From Gracilibacillus kekensis (lineage in GTDB: Bacteria; Bacillota; Bacilli; Bacillales; Amphibacillaceae), in the NCBI RefSeq assembly GCF_900143085.1, contig NZ_FRCZ01000003.1, positions 124,001-188,000 of the forward strand: a DNA stretch of 64,000 bases, read 5' to 3'. How positions within the stretch are numbered: position 1 is the stretch's first letter; every line of letters starts with the position of its first letter. This document shows, piece by piece, positions 8,015 to 16,410 of the stretch. The notes beneath the pieces are model-generated. The model saw only the letters and a list, made by a program, of their open reading frames with translations, ran no database searches and was not told the origin of the DNA. Position numbers and translations under genes: made by a program.

Positions 8015-9793
8015 ATGAGAGATAATATAAAAGAGAAACTGGCAGTTTTACCAGCTCAACCTGGTTGTTACTTGATGAAGGATAAGCATGGAACGGTTAT
8101 CTATGTTGGGAAGTCAAAGCTGCTTCGTAATCGGGTACGGTCTTACTTTATAGGAGCTAATGATCAAAAAACGCAGCGGCTTGTTCGAGAAATTAGAGAT
8201 TTTGAATACATTGTGACCAGTTCAGAGATTGAAGCACTTATTTTAGAGATGAATCTAATTAAGAAATATGACCCAAAATATAATGTACTTCTTAAAGATG
8301 ATAAGTCGTATCCTTTTTTGAAAATTACGAATGAGCGTCATCCACGCTTAATCATTACACGGAAGGTGAAAAAGGACAAAGGAAAATACTTTGGCCCATA
8401 CCCTAATGTAATTGCAGCGAGGGAAACGAAGAAATTGTTAGATCGATTATATCCATTACGCAAGTGTAATAATCCAAGGGGACGTCATTGTCTTTATTAT
8501 CATATGCATCAATGTTTAGCGTGCGCTGAAAAACCACCATCCAAAGAAGAATACCGACAAATCACACAAGAAATCGCAAGCTTCTTAAATGGTGGTCATG
8601 GCAAGATAAAAAAAGGATTAAAAGAAAAAATGCTGCATGCATCGGAAGAACTCAATTTCGAACGTGCAAAAGAATTTCGTGATTTAATACAACACATTGA
8701 ATCGGTAATGGAACAACAGAAGATGACGATGACAGACGAAGTGGATCGAGATATCTTCAATTATAGTATTGATAAGGGTTGGATGTGTGTTCAAGTATTT
8801 TTTATTCGTCAGGGGAAATTAATTGAACGTGATGTTTCGTTATTTCCTTTTTTCGATGAGGCAGAAGATACATTCTTGAGTTTCATAGGCAGTTTTTATT
8901 TACATCATCATCATCCGAAACCAAAACAAATACTTGTACCAATTCCGACAGAAATCGAATTATTAAAAGAATTGTTAGGCATAGATGTCCATATTCCAAT
9001 GCGCGGGCGCAAAAAGGAATTAGTAGAATTGGCAAAGAAAAACGCTGACATTGCATTGCAAGAAAAATTCAGCTTAATTGAACGTAACGAAGAAAGAACG
9101 ATCCGTGCAGTTGAGCGATTAGGAGAAAAGCTTCATATAGAAACACCACATCGAATCGAAGCTTTTGATAACTCTAATATCCAAGGTACAGATCCAGTAT
9201 CAGCTATGGTAGTTTTTGTTGATGGGAAACCTGCAAAAAAGGATTATCGAAAATATAAAATTAAGAATGTGGAAGGCCCGGATGATTACGATACTATGCG
9301 TGAAGTAATTAGACGAAGATACACAAGAGTTTTAAAAGAAGAAGCACCATTACCAGATTTAATTCTAGTCGATGGTTCAAAAGGGCAAATGTCAGCAGCT
9401 ATCGAAGTATTAGAGAATGAATTAGGGCTCGACATTCCTTTATGTGGACTGGCAAAAGATGATAAGCACCGTACAAGTGAATTATTATACGGTGAGCCAC
9501 CTACTGTAGTAGAACTGGACAGACGATCACAAGAATTTTATTTCATACAACGAATTCAGGATGAAGTGCACCGTTTTGCTATCACGTTCCATCGTCAGCT
9601 TAGAGGAAAAAGTGCTTTTCATTCTAAATTAGACGAAATTGAGGGTGTTGGTGAACAACGAAAAAAGCTTCTATTAACACATTTTAAATCTGTGAAAGAA
9701 ATCGAAAAGGCGTCAATAGAGGACATAACAAAACTAGGTATTCCTAAGCCGGTGGCAGAAAAAATATTACATCAATTATTAGAAGAGAATTAA
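8015..9793 (+). CDS. uvrC: UvrABC excinuclease subunit C
   Basis: UvrC makes both incisions around bulky DNA lesions after UvrA/UvrB loading. The 592 residues are the usual length. Order of domains: GIY-YIG nuclease ([20 protein letters not shown], about 15-95), a cysteine cluster ([20 protein letters not shown]), the UvrB-binding UVR motif (about 200-235), the RNase H-like 5' nuclease ([30 protein letters not shown]) and a C-terminal tandem helix-hairpin-helix. I start at ATG 8015 because GGGAGGTGA at 8001-8009 is its ribosome site; the GTG at 8006 lies within that site. Confidence 0.96.
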   Translation: MRDNIKEKLAVLPAQPGCYLMKDKHGTVIYVGKSKLLRNRVRSYFIGANDQKTQRLVREIRDFEYIVTSSEIEALILEMNLIKKYDPKYNVLLKDDKSYPFLKITNERHPRLIITRKVKKDKGKYFGPYPNVIAARETKKLLDRLYPLRKCNNPRGRHCLYYHMHQCLACAEKPPSKEEYRQITQEIASFLNGGHGKIKKGLKEKMLHASEELNFERAKEFRDLIQHIESVMEQQKMTMTDEVDRDIFNYSIDKGWMCVQVFFIRQGKLIERDVSLFPFFDEAEDTFLSFIGSFYLHHHHPKPKQILVPIPTEIELLKELLGIDVHIPMRGRKKELVELAKKNADIALQEKFSLIERNEERTIRAVERLGEKLHIETPHRIEAFDNSNIQGTDPVSAMVVFVDGKPAKKDYRKYKIKNVEGPDDYDTMREVIRRRYTRVLKEEAPLPDLILVDGSKGQMSAAIEVLENELGLDIPLCGLAKDDKHRTSELLYGEPPTVVELDRRSQEFYFIQRIQDEVHRFAITFHRQLRGKSAFHSKLDEIEGVGEQRKKLLLTHFKSVKEIEKASIEDITKLGIPKPVAEKILHQLLEEN

Positions 9794-9826
9794 AGCCCTT
9801 TTTCAATGTAGAAAAGGGCTTTAATT
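9792..9826. terminator. Bidirectional terminator between uvrC and yslB
   Basis: AAAGCCCTTTTTC and GAAAAGGGCTTT pair with an 8-nt loop. The flanks are T-rich on the plus strand and A-rich before the stem, so it can end both converging genes. The stem overlaps both stop codons. Confidence 0.85.
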
Positions 9827-10246
9827 ATGTAAAACGTGAAAAGTAATATAATCTTTATTAATTTCTGCAACAGATTCACAGGCTTTATCTGATATTTGAT
9901 AGATGGTCTCTGCTAAGAAACCCGATTCTAAATGAAAGTCTATTTCTTTTAATGTTTGTAATCTTGCTTTTATAATATCTCCGCTTAATTCAAAGAGATA
10001 GCCACGTCTTTTTTCTTGTGAAAGTATCAATTCTCCCCAACCTACATGTTGAAAGAATTCCTGAATCTCTTCAATGTTCATACATTCTGCTTGTCTTGCA
10101 AGATTTTTACCCATTACATACAAAATTTGATCAGATTCCTGCCCGAGCATGTCTGGCAGAGCGATGTAACGTAGTAAATCATATCCACTACTAGTTGTTT
10201 GTAAGTTTGCTAGAACAGTAGCAATGTTTGTCTTTTTATTTGTCAC
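9821..10246 (-). CDS. yslB: YslB family protein (DUF2507)
   Basis: This 141-residue cytoplasmic protein resembles B. subtilis YslB, found in the same uvrC-yslB-sdhC position. The segment YDLLRYIALPDMLGQESDQILYVMGKNLAR is the family core. Its biochemical role is unknown; the DUF2507 fold is related to the V4R-type ligand-binding domains. I start at GTG 10246 because AGAGAGGGG lies 8-9 nt upstream; a frame from 10276 would include that site. Confidence 0.85.
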   Translation of the reverse strand: MTNKKTNIATVLANLQTTSSGYDLLRYIALPDMLGQESDQILYVMGKNLARQAECMNIEEIQEFFQHVGWGELILSQEKRRGYLFELSGDIIKARLQTLKEIDFHLESGFLAETIYQISDKACESVAEINKDYITFHVLHN

Positions 10247-10406
10247 TAGATTGATCCCCTCTCTTACCGCAATCACTTAAACATATAATTAGCTTAGTTT
10301 CATTATCGCTTTTTTCGATAAATTCTGCAATCGTTCAAAAGTAACTTTATTAATATATTTCCTTTAAGGATGGAGAGAATTAATTCTAGAAATAGTATTC
10401 GTTTTC

Positions 10407-10435
10407 TTGACGCTTTTTGCTGATAGAAGTACAAT
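10407..10435 (+). promoter_or_regulatory. Sigma-A promoter of sdhCAB
   Basis: TTGACG (10407-10412), a 17-bp spacer and TACAAT (10430-10435). It lies 165 bp before sdhC, leaving a long leader that contains the exact dyad CTTCTC-GT-GAGAAG near 10473-10486. The rest of the 10247-10599 gap holds no gene. Confidence 0.75.
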
Positions 10436-10517
10436 AGTTGTGGTACCAATATACGAAATCTTTGGATGGGACTTCTCGTGAGAAGGATGAAACGAAAGAA
10501 AATTTTTTGTTACGAGA

Positions 10518-10533
10518 TGTAAAGCGCTTCACA
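10518..10533 (+). promoter_or_regulatory. Possible CcpA (cre-like) site in the sdh leader
   Basis: TGTAAAGCGCTTCACA is a near-perfect dyad with one mismatch. The core AAAGCGCTT fits the catabolite-responsive element consensus but the outer TG/CA pair is one base too far apart on each side. The TCA cycle is catabolite-controlled in Bacillus, so a role is plausible but weakly supported. Confidence 0.3.
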
Positions 10534-10599
10534 AGAAAGCGAATAACCTGGAGTCGTATGTTGAAATTATGACTAGAACTAGAGGGGGGTACACAAAAG

Positions 10600-11208
10600 G
10601 TGGAGAATAGGGAATTCTTTTATCGCAGATTACATTCACTATTGGGGGTTGTGCCGATAGGAATATTTCTAATCCAGCACTTGGTTGTTAACCATTTTGC
10701 AGTTTATGGAGCAGAAAGTTTTAACAAAGCGGCACAGTTTATGCACGATTTACCATTCCGACTCATGCTAGAGATCTTTATTATTTTTCTTCCAATTCTA
10801 TTCCATGCAGTCTTAGGGGTGTACATTGTATTTGTCGCCAAAAATAACACCAGACGTTACGGCTATTTCCGTAATTGGATGTTTTTCCTGCAACGAATTA
10901 CAGGAATTATCACACTGGTCTTTATTGTATGGCATGTTTGGGAAACACGTGTTCAAATTGGAATGGGAACAGAAGAGTTGGATTATAGCTTGATGGAAAA
11001 TATTTTAGCAAATCCAGTAATGTTCTGGTTCTATGTACTTGGTGTTGTTTCAACAACATTCCATTTTGCCAACGGTCTATGGAGCTTTTTAGTAAGCTGG
11101 GGTGTAACCGTTACACCGCGCTCACAAAAAATAGCTACATATGCAACATTATTAATTTTTCTAGCAGTAACATATATCGGTGTACGCGCATTGTTCGCGT
11201 TCGTTTAA
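10600..11208 (+). CDS. sdhC: Succinate dehydrogenase cytochrome b558 subunit
   Basis: SdhC anchors the complex in the membrane, binds two hemes b and passes electrons to menaquinone. The 202-residue length and five hydrophobic helices match the Bacillus single-anchor type. Candidate axial heme histidines are seen at HSLLGVVPIG (helix I), FLIQHLVVNH, LFHAVLGVY, FIVWHVWET and STTFHFANGLW. The start is GTG 10600 after AGAGGGGGGT. It is the first gene of sdhCAB; sdhA follows after 33 bp. Confidence 0.96.
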   Translation: MENREFFYRRLHSLLGVVPIGIFLIQHLVVNHFAVYGAESFNKAAQFMHDLPFRLMLEIFIIFLPILFHAVLGVYIVFVAKNNTRRYGYFRNWMFFLQRITGIITLVFIVWHVWETRVQIGMGTEELDYSLMENILANPVMFWFYVLGVVSTTFHFANGLWSFLVSWGVTVTPRSQKIATYATLLIFLAVTYIGVRALFAFV

Positions 11209-11241
11209 AAAGTAGTAAGAATGTAAAGGGAGTGAGTATAA

Positions 11242-12993
11242 ATGAGTGATCACAATATAGTTATTGTTGGTGGTGGTCTTGCAGGTCTTATGGCCACTAT
11301 AAAAGCAGCAGAAGCAGGAACACACGTTGATTTGTTATCAATCGTACCTGTAAAACGATCTCACTCTGTTTGTGCACAAGGTGGAATTAATGGTGCAGTA
11401 AATACAAAAGGGGAAGGCGATTCTCCTTGGGAACACTTTGATGATTCTGTATATGGTGGTGATTTCTTAGCAAATCAGCCACCAGTAAAAGCGATGTGTG
11501 ACGCTGCGCCAGGAATTATACATATGCTCGATCGTATGGGAGTAATGTTTAATCGTACGCCTGAGGGGTTGCTTGACTTCCGTCGATTTGGTGGGACACA
11601 GCATCATCGTACAGCATATGCAGGTGCGACAACAGGGCAACAATTGTTATATGCACTAGACGAGCAAGTACGTCGTTATGAAGTGCAAGGGTTAGTAACG
11701 AAATATGAAGGTTGGGAATTTGTTTCAGCCATCATTGATGCTGATGGTGTTGGCCGAGGTGTAATTGGTCAGAATGTTAAATCACATGAATTAAAAGCCT
11801 TCAAAGCAGATGCAACGATTTTAGCATCTGGTGGACCAGGAATTATCTTTGGTAAATCAACTAACTCCGTTATTAATACAGGTTCTGCAGCAGCAGCACT
11901 TTACTTACAAGGTGGGGTTTACGCAAATGGTGAATTCATCCAAATCCACCCAACGGCAATTCCAGGAGATGATAAACTTCGTCTTATGAGTGAATCTGCT
12001 CGTGGTGAAGGTGGACGTGTCTGGACCTATAAAGATGGGGAACCATGGTATTTCTTAGAAGAAAAATATCCAGCATACGGTAACTTAGTACCGCGTGACA
12101 TTGCAACACGTGAAATATTTGATGTCTGTGTTAATCAAAAACTTGGTATCAATGGCGAAAACATGGTATATCTTGATCTTTCTCATAAAGATCCAAAAGA
12201 GTTGGATGTCAAACTAGGTGGAATCATCGAAATTTACGAGAAATTTGTTGGGGAAGACCCGCGTAAAGTTCCGATGAAGATCTTCCCAGCCGTTCACTAC
12301 TCTATGGGTGGACTATGGGTAGATTATGACCAAATGACAAACATCCCTGGTATTTTCGCTGCTGGTGAGTGTGATTATACGCAACATGGTGCAAACCGTC
12401 TAGGAGCTAACTCATTACTATCATCTATTTATGGTGGTATGGTTGCTGGACCGAATGCGATTAAGTACATGGATGGATTAGAGAAAACAGCAGAAGATGT
12501 AGCGGATACTGTTTTCGAAACACACTTAAAAGAAGAAGAAGCAAAATTCGAAGAACTTTTAAACATGCGTGGCGAAGAGAATGCGTATCAAATCCATAAA
12601 GAATTAGGCGAATGGATGACAGATAACGTAACCGTTGTGCGTGATAATGACAAGTTACTTAAAACAGATGAAAAGATACAAGAATTACTGGAGCGTTGGG
12701 AAAACATCAATATGGATGATACATCTCGTTGGAATAACTCCGGTGTTATGTTTACTCGTCAATTGAAAAACATGTTGCATTTAGCTCGTGTTATTACACA
12801 AGGTGCATATAATCGTAATGAAAGCCGTGGTGCTCATTATAAACCAGAATTCCCTGATCGTAATGATGAAGAATGGCTAAAAACAACGAAAGCATCCTTT
12901 GACAAAGCAACAGAATCACCTAAGTTTGAATACGAAGATGTTGATGTATCATTAATTGAACCGAGAAAACGTGACTATAGTAAGAAAAAATAG
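11242..12993 (+). CDS. sdhA: Succinate dehydrogenase flavoprotein subunit
   Basis: SdhA oxidises succinate to fumarate at the inner membrane face. The 583 residues are typical. An N-terminal FAD-binding motif IVGGGLAGLMA is followed by RSHSVCAQGG, where His41 corresponds to the covalent FAD attachment residue of the family. GGTQHHRTAYAG (His121/His122) and IHPTAI belong to the substrate-site region; RGEGGR carries the expected proton-shuttle arginine. AGECDYTQHGANRLGANSL is the second FAD block. It has a GGGAGTGAG ribosome site and lies 16 bp before sdhB. Confidence 0.97.
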   Translation: MSDHNIVIVGGGLAGLMATIKAAEAGTHVDLLSIVPVKRSHSVCAQGGINGAVNTKGEGDSPWEHFDDSVYGGDFLANQPPVKAMCDAAPGIIHMLDRMGVMFNRTPEGLLDFRRFGGTQHHRTAYAGATTGQQLLYALDEQVRRYEVQGLVTKYEGWEFVSAIIDADGVGRGVIGQNVKSHELKAFKADATILASGGPGIIFGKSTNSVINTGSAAAALYLQGGVYANGEFIQIHPTAIPGDDKLRLMSESARGEGGRVWTYKDGEPWYFLEEKYPAYGNLVPRDIATREIFDVCVNQKLGINGENMVYLDLSHKDPKELDVKLGGIIEIYEKFVGEDPRKVPMKIFPAVHYSMGGLWVDYDQMTNIPGIFAAGECDYTQHGANRLGANSLLSSIYGGMVAGPNAIKYMDGLEKTAEDVADTVFETHLKEEEAKFEELLNMRGEENAYQIHKELGEWMTDNVTVVRDNDKLLKTDEKIQELLERWENINMDDTSRWNNSGVMFTRQLKNMLHLARVITQGAYNRNESRGAHYKPEFPDRNDEEWLKTTKASFDKATESPKFEYEDVDVSLIEPRKRDYSKKK

Positions 12994-13009
12994 AAGGGGG
13001 TAGCGAGAG

Positions 13010-13771
13010 ATGGCACAAGAAACATTGACAATGATAGTAACCCGCCAAGATAGCCCTGATTCTCCTCCCTATGAGGAGACTTTCAAGGTAAAATACCGCA
13101 AGAACATGAACATCATTTCTGCGTTAATGGAGACACAACAAAATCCGGTCAATGCAGAGGGGAAAAATGTGGCACCAGTTCAATGGGAATCCAACTGTCT
13201 TGAAGAAGTTTGTGGTGCATGCTCGATGGTCATCAATGGAGAACCGAGACAAGCATGTTCAACACTTGTCGATAAATTAGAACAACCGATACGAGTTGCG
13301 CCAATGTCAACTTTTCCAGTTGAACGTGACTTAGTCGTAGATCGTAGTCGTATGTTTGACTCCTTGAAAAAGGTAAAAGCATGGATACCAATCGATGGTA
13401 CGCATGACTTAGGACCTGGACCAAGAATGCCAGAGAAAAAGCGTCAATGGGCATATGAACTATCAAAATGTATGACATGTGGTGTTTGCTTAGAAGCTTG
13501 TCCAAACGTTAACAGTAAGTCAGACTTTATTGGACCTGCAGCATTATCTCAAGTTCGCTTATTCAATGCCCACCCAACTGGTGAAATGAATAAGAGTGAA
13601 CGTTTAGAAGGATTAATGGAAGATGGCGGCATTACAGGATGCGGTAACTCACAAAACTGTGTGCAAGTTTGTCCAAAAGGAATTCCTTTAACAACTTCAA
13701 TCGCAGCACTAAACCGTGATACCAACATCCAATCATTCAAAAACTTCTTCGGAAGCGACCACGCATATTAA
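13010..13771 (+). CDS. sdhB: Succinate dehydrogenase iron-sulfur subunit
   Basis: SdhB relays electrons from FAD to the cytochrome subunit. The 253-residue chain shows three cluster motifs: CLEEVCGACSM with a later RQAC for [2Fe-2S], CMTCGVCLEACP for [4Fe-4S] and CGNSQNCVQVCP for [3Fe-4S]. The ribosome site is AAGGGGG. It is the last gene of the operon, with a strong terminator just after it. Confidence 0.97.
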   Translation: MAQETLTMIVTRQDSPDSPPYEETFKVKYRKNMNIISALMETQQNPVNAEGKNVAPVQWESNCLEEVCGACSMVINGEPRQACSTLVDKLEQPIRVAPMSTFPVERDLVVDRSRMFDSLKKVKAWIPIDGTHDLGPGPRMPEKKRQWAYELSKCMTCGVCLEACPNVNSKSDFIGPAALSQVRLFNAHPTGEMNKSERLEGLMEDGGITGCGNSQNCVQVCPKGIPLTTSIAALNRDTNIQSFKNFFGSDHAY

Positions 13772-13780
13772 TTTATACTA

Positions 13781-13817
13781 AAACCCTTCTCCGCTGTATG
13801 CGTGAGAAGGGTTTTTT
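13781..13817 (+). terminator. Terminator of sdhCAB
   Basis: A perfect 11-bp stem AAACCCTTCTC / GAGAAGGGTTT with a 12-nt loop and a run of six T. Confidence 0.9.
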
Positions 13818-13830
13818 GTAATCCTCAACG

Positions 13831-13980
13831 AGTTGCCAGTAAACTACTTGAAGTTGCCAGTAAATCGGGAGAGTTGCCAGTAAATCAGCAAAGTTGCCAG
13901 TAAACTACGTGAAGTTGCCAGTAAATTAGGAAAGTTGCCAGTAAATCAAGAAAGTTACTTGTAAACTACTCGAAGTTGCT
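13831..13980. repeat. Short tandem repeat, 20-21 bp unit AGTTGCCAGTAAA(N7-8)
   Basis: Unit starts at 13831, 13852, 13872, 13892, 13913, 13933, 13953 and 13974. The first 13 bases are invariant in six units, decay in the seventh (AGTTACTTGTAAA) and are truncated in the eighth; the last 7-8 bases vary (for example CTACTTGA, TCGGGAG, TCAGCAA). The array begins just after the sdh terminator and runs over the 3' end of the convergent RDD gene, whose last codons and stop lie inside it. Confidence 0.85.
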
Positions 13981-14388
13981 ATGAGGTGGATTATATGTAA
14001 CGTAAGTAGAAGCTATAAGATCATGAATGGCTCGATGATCATCTCTTTGTGAAATAAAGGTAGCGCTAACAATAGTTAAGATGCCGATAGTTGCATTGTA
14101 AAGAATGGAGGATACTGGCTCACGTAGGATCAACGAAAAAACAGTTAACTTTTCACCAGAAAGTGATGCAATTCGTATCCCAATAAGTCTCTTGCCAATT
14201 GTGTAACCGTTCCAAAAATAAGGGAAAAAAATAAAGTAGAACAAGGAAATTCCATTAACCACAATTAAGAAATGAAAATCTATTAAGATATTTACAATAA
14301 GGCTTACTACCAATAAAATTACCAAATCAATCAATGATGCAAATACGCGCTCTGGTAATCCCACTGGACTATCTGTAATCACGTTCAT
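13966..14388 (-). CDS. RDD family membrane protein
   Basis: This is a 140-residue membrane protein with three to four hydrophobic helices. The RDD signature is present as PERVFASLIDLVILL (R and D in helix 1) and YTIGKRLIGIRIASLSGEKLT after the second helix. Some RDD proteins have been linked to cation/proton exchange; the role here is unknown. I start at ATG 14388, preceded by GAGGTG; ATG 14403 lies upstream of that site. The last four residues and the stop are encoded by the tandem repeat array, so the C-terminus may have been rewritten by repeat growth. Confidence 0.8.
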   Translation of the reverse strand: MNVITDSPVGLPERVFASLIDLVILLVVSLIVNILIDFHFLIVVNGISLFYFIFFPYFWNGYTIGKRLIGIRIASLSGEKLTVFSLILREPVSSILYNATIGILTIVSATFISQRDDHRAIHDLIASTYVTYNPPHSNFE

Positions 14389-14496
14389 TAAAGCACACCT
14401 CATTCCTTTTTATACCATAATATCATAAATAAGCATTCCTATAATCACAACAACAAAAAAATGATCGAAAATGTGTTTGATTTAGACGTTTGTAGA

Positions 14497-14526
14497 GCAC
14501 ACCTTAACTTCAGTTGACATATTATA
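14497..14526 (+). promoter_or_regulatory. Sigma-K-type promoter of gerE
   Basis: CATATTATA (14518-14526) matches the sigma-K -10 consensus CATANNNTA exactly, and GCAC/ACC lies at the expected distance upstream (14497-14503). gerE is a known sigma-K gene in B. subtilis. Confidence 0.65.
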
Positions 14527-14590
14527 AGATTGACTAAGTAATTACCCTCTTATTTTCAACGCCCTAAAGTTAGCAAGGAGGGGTTCACAT

Positions 14591-14815
14591 TTGAAAGATA
14601 ATGACTACAAGCCGAAGCAATTATTAACGAAACGGGAAAGAGAAGTATTTGAACTATTAGTTCAGGATAAAACAACCAAGGAAATCGCCCAGGAATTATT
14701 CATCTCGCAAAAAACAGTGAGGAATCATATCTCAAACGCAATGCAGAAGTTGGGTGTTAAGGGGCGCTCGCAAGCTGTAGTGGAGTTGTTGCGAATGGGC
14801 GAGTTAGAGCTTTAA
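14591..14815 (+). CDS. gerE: Late sporulation transcription regulator GerE
   Basis: GerE is the last regulator of the mother-cell line; it adjusts sigma-K genes for coat proteins. The 74-residue product is almost all LuxR-type helix-turn-helix, LLTKREREVFELLVQDKTTK through FISQKTVRNHISNAMQKLGV, and ends RMGELEL as the B. subtilis protein does. The start is TTG 14591 with AAGGAGGGG upstream. In B. subtilis it neighbours sdhB and the racE/gerM group; here about 28 kb separate it from the latter. Its last 21 codons are duplicated at 15874. Confidence 0.96.
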   Translation: MKDNDYKPKQLLTKREREVFELLVQDKTTKEIAQELFISQKTVRNHISNAMQKLGVKGRSQAVVELLRMGELEL

Positions 14816-14860
14816 ATGAAAACCAGTTATTCTCTAAAAAGGATAACTGGTTTTTCTGTG
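14752..14860 (+). repeat. Direct repeat A: gerE 3' end plus terminator
   Basis: This 109-bp stretch (starting GGGTGTTAAGGGGCG) recurs at 15874-15981 with about five substitutions and one deleted T. The two copies bracket the NERD gene. Identity drops sharply at both ends, so the unit is well defined. Confidence 0.9.
14819..14856 (+). terminator. Terminator of gerE
   Basis: AAAACCAGTTAT pairs with ATAACTGGTTTT across a 12-nt loop and ends in TTTTT. It is part of the duplicated unit. Confidence 0.85.
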
Positions 14861-14995
14861 TGGGCTCATATATTCGGAAAAGTAAATATTAGCGAGTAAT
14901 CGCAATAATAAAATTGAATTAGGCAATAAATACTAGTAATTAATGTTTGCAAGTGATAAAATCATGGTAAAAATCAACAAGAATGGGAGATTCCT

Positions 14996-15829
14996 ATGGG
15001 GTTTTTATCAAAATTATTTAGTAATAAAAAAGATGAAACACAAAAAAGAAGCACGCTTACGAAGAAAAAAACTACATCTCATAAAAAGAAAGATAGTGAA
15101 AATGTAGCAAAACGAAAAGGGGAAATCGGGGAGTACAAAATTAATATTCAATTAGATCAACTTCCAAAAGAATATATGCATTTAGAAGATGTAATGGTTA
15201 AGAACACAAAAGGTAAAACTGGTTATTCTCAAATTGATCATATCCTGATATCACCATATGGAATTTTTGTAATAGAAACGAAAAATTATCAAGGAACGAT
15301 TTATGGTGGGAAAGACAGAAAAGTATGGTCGGTAAATGGTAAATTTAAAATGATGAATCCGTTTAAGCAAAATTACGGTCATATTCAAGCATTGAAAGCA
15401 TTCATTGATGAGAAATATCATCCATTTTTTATTTCAATGGTATCTTTTACAAAACGATGTACCTTCAAACTAAATGATACGGAGTTGAGAAAAATTGCTT
15501 CCAACGAATTACTAGTTTATGACGTCGAATTATCAGATTACATTGCCAGAAAAATAGCCGTTAATAAACATCAATATAAAGATCCGTTTATAACAGATAG
15601 TGAAATCCAAAAGATTTATGCTCAAGTTGAAAAATCAAATATTACTGATCAATCTATAAGAAAGCAGCATGTAGATTCATTGAAGAAAGAGAATAAAGAA
15701 TCAAAAGAAGAAGGGGCGAAGTGCAAAATTTGCCATAAACCTGTATCGGCTAAAGTGAAAGCATATTGTTTATCTAATAGGACATTTAAAGGTGAAATCT
15801 ATTGTTATGATCATCAGAAAAACATTTGA
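14996..15829 (+). CDS. NERD-domain nuclease-related protein with C-terminal zinc-finger-like motif
   Basis: This 277-residue protein has a lysine-rich N-terminus (about 1-40) that starts with a short hydrophobic stretch. A NERD domain follows (about 40-150); QIDHILISPYGIFVIETKNY gives the D...ExK pattern of the restriction-endonuclease-like fold. The C-terminal tail has CKIC, then C and YCYDH, likely a metal-binding finger. NERD proteins are thought to process DNA or RNA, often in accessory regions; the target here is unknown. The start ATG has GGGAG upstream. It is the only gene between the two gerE 3'-end copies, suggesting it arrived with that duplication. Confidence 0.8.
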   Translation: MGFLSKLFSNKKDETQKRSTLTKKKTTSHKKKDSENVAKRKGEIGEYKINIQLDQLPKEYMHLEDVMVKNTKGKTGYSQIDHILISPYGIFVIETKNYQGTIYGGKDRKVWSVNGKFKMMNPFKQNYGHIQALKAFIDEKYHPFFISMVSFTKRCTFKLNDTELRKIASNELLVYDVELSDYIARKIAVNKHQYKDPFITDSEIQKIYAQVEKSNITDQSIRKQHVDSLKKENKESKEEGAKCKICHKPVSAKVKAYCLSNRTFKGEIYCYDHQKNI

Positions 15830-15873
15830 TTTGTAATTGAAATTAGATAGACTTCTAATACCATATGGGAGCA

Positions 15874-15981
15874 GGGTGTTAAGGGGCGCTCGCAAGCTGT
15901 AGTAAAGTTATTGCGAATGGGCGAGTTAGAGCTTTAAATGAAAACCAGTTATTCTCTAAAAATGATAACTGGTTTTCTGTG
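15874..15981 (+). pseudogene. gerE 3' remnant (direct repeat B)
   Basis: This second copy of the last 21 codons of gerE, its stop (TAA at about 15935) and its terminator follows the NERD gene. The preceding bases have no similarity to gerE, so it is a fragment with no start. Codon changes relative to repeat A are few, so the duplication is recent or under gene conversion. Its terminator can now end NERD transcription. Confidence 0.85.
15941..15978 (+). terminator. Duplicated gerE terminator, now after the NERD gene
   Basis: Same stem as at 14819 (AAAACCAGTTAT / ATAACTGGTTTT), 112 bp after the NERD stop. Confidence 0.75.
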
Positions 15982-16410
15982 ATTGTATCACTTTTCTAGT
16001 TTTTAATCTTTTTATCACCAAGCCAAACTTACTTCAAACTTCAGGTTATACAAAAAAGAGGACGCTAAACATCCTGATAAGCTTCGCTAACGATACAAAA
16101 GTCACACTGATCAAAAGCCTCTCTTTATTCAATATATAAGGAACATAAGTCACTTATAAGTGCATAGTTATTTAGTTCTATTCACATAAAATCCACCGGG
16201 TAAATTGGACGATTTATAATATGGAATCTTACTATTCCTATACTTTACAAAGGAATAAATATACTAATTAAGGTAATATATAGGAGGTAATGTGTTATTA
16301 TGGCGATGAATAAATGGAAGGAGATGGTAAATGTTATAATTATAATTAAAAATGTAAACGCTTTAGTAACCAAGGCCTAGCCAACTTAATTTAAAACAGG
16401 AGGAATTTAT
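15982..16410. other. Intergenic region before the xylanase gene
   Basis: No gene of convincing size. It contains a perfect dyad CACTTATAAGTG near 16152, AT-rich sequence and the cre-like site listed separately. A strong ribosome-site-like AGGAGG at 16282-16287 precedes a doubtful 26-codon frame (16300-16380). Confidence 0.5.
16353..16366 (+). promoter_or_regulatory. Catabolite-responsive element (cre) upstream of the xylanase
   Basis: TGTAAACGCTTTAG matches the cre consensus TGWAARCGYTWNCW at 12 of 14 positions, failing only at the last two. TATAAT sequences at 16335 and 16341 lie just upstream, so CcpA bound here would sit at or just after the transcription start and block initiation. Repression by preferred sugars is usual for xylanases. 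Confidence 0.6.

Noticed and set aside
10518-10533. Strict cre consensus in the sdh leader
   Set aside because: Outer bases do not fit the 14-bp consensus; kept only as a low-confidence feature.
13831-13980. Possible CRISPR array
   Set aside because: The variable parts are only 7-8 bp, far too short for spacers, and no cas gene is present.
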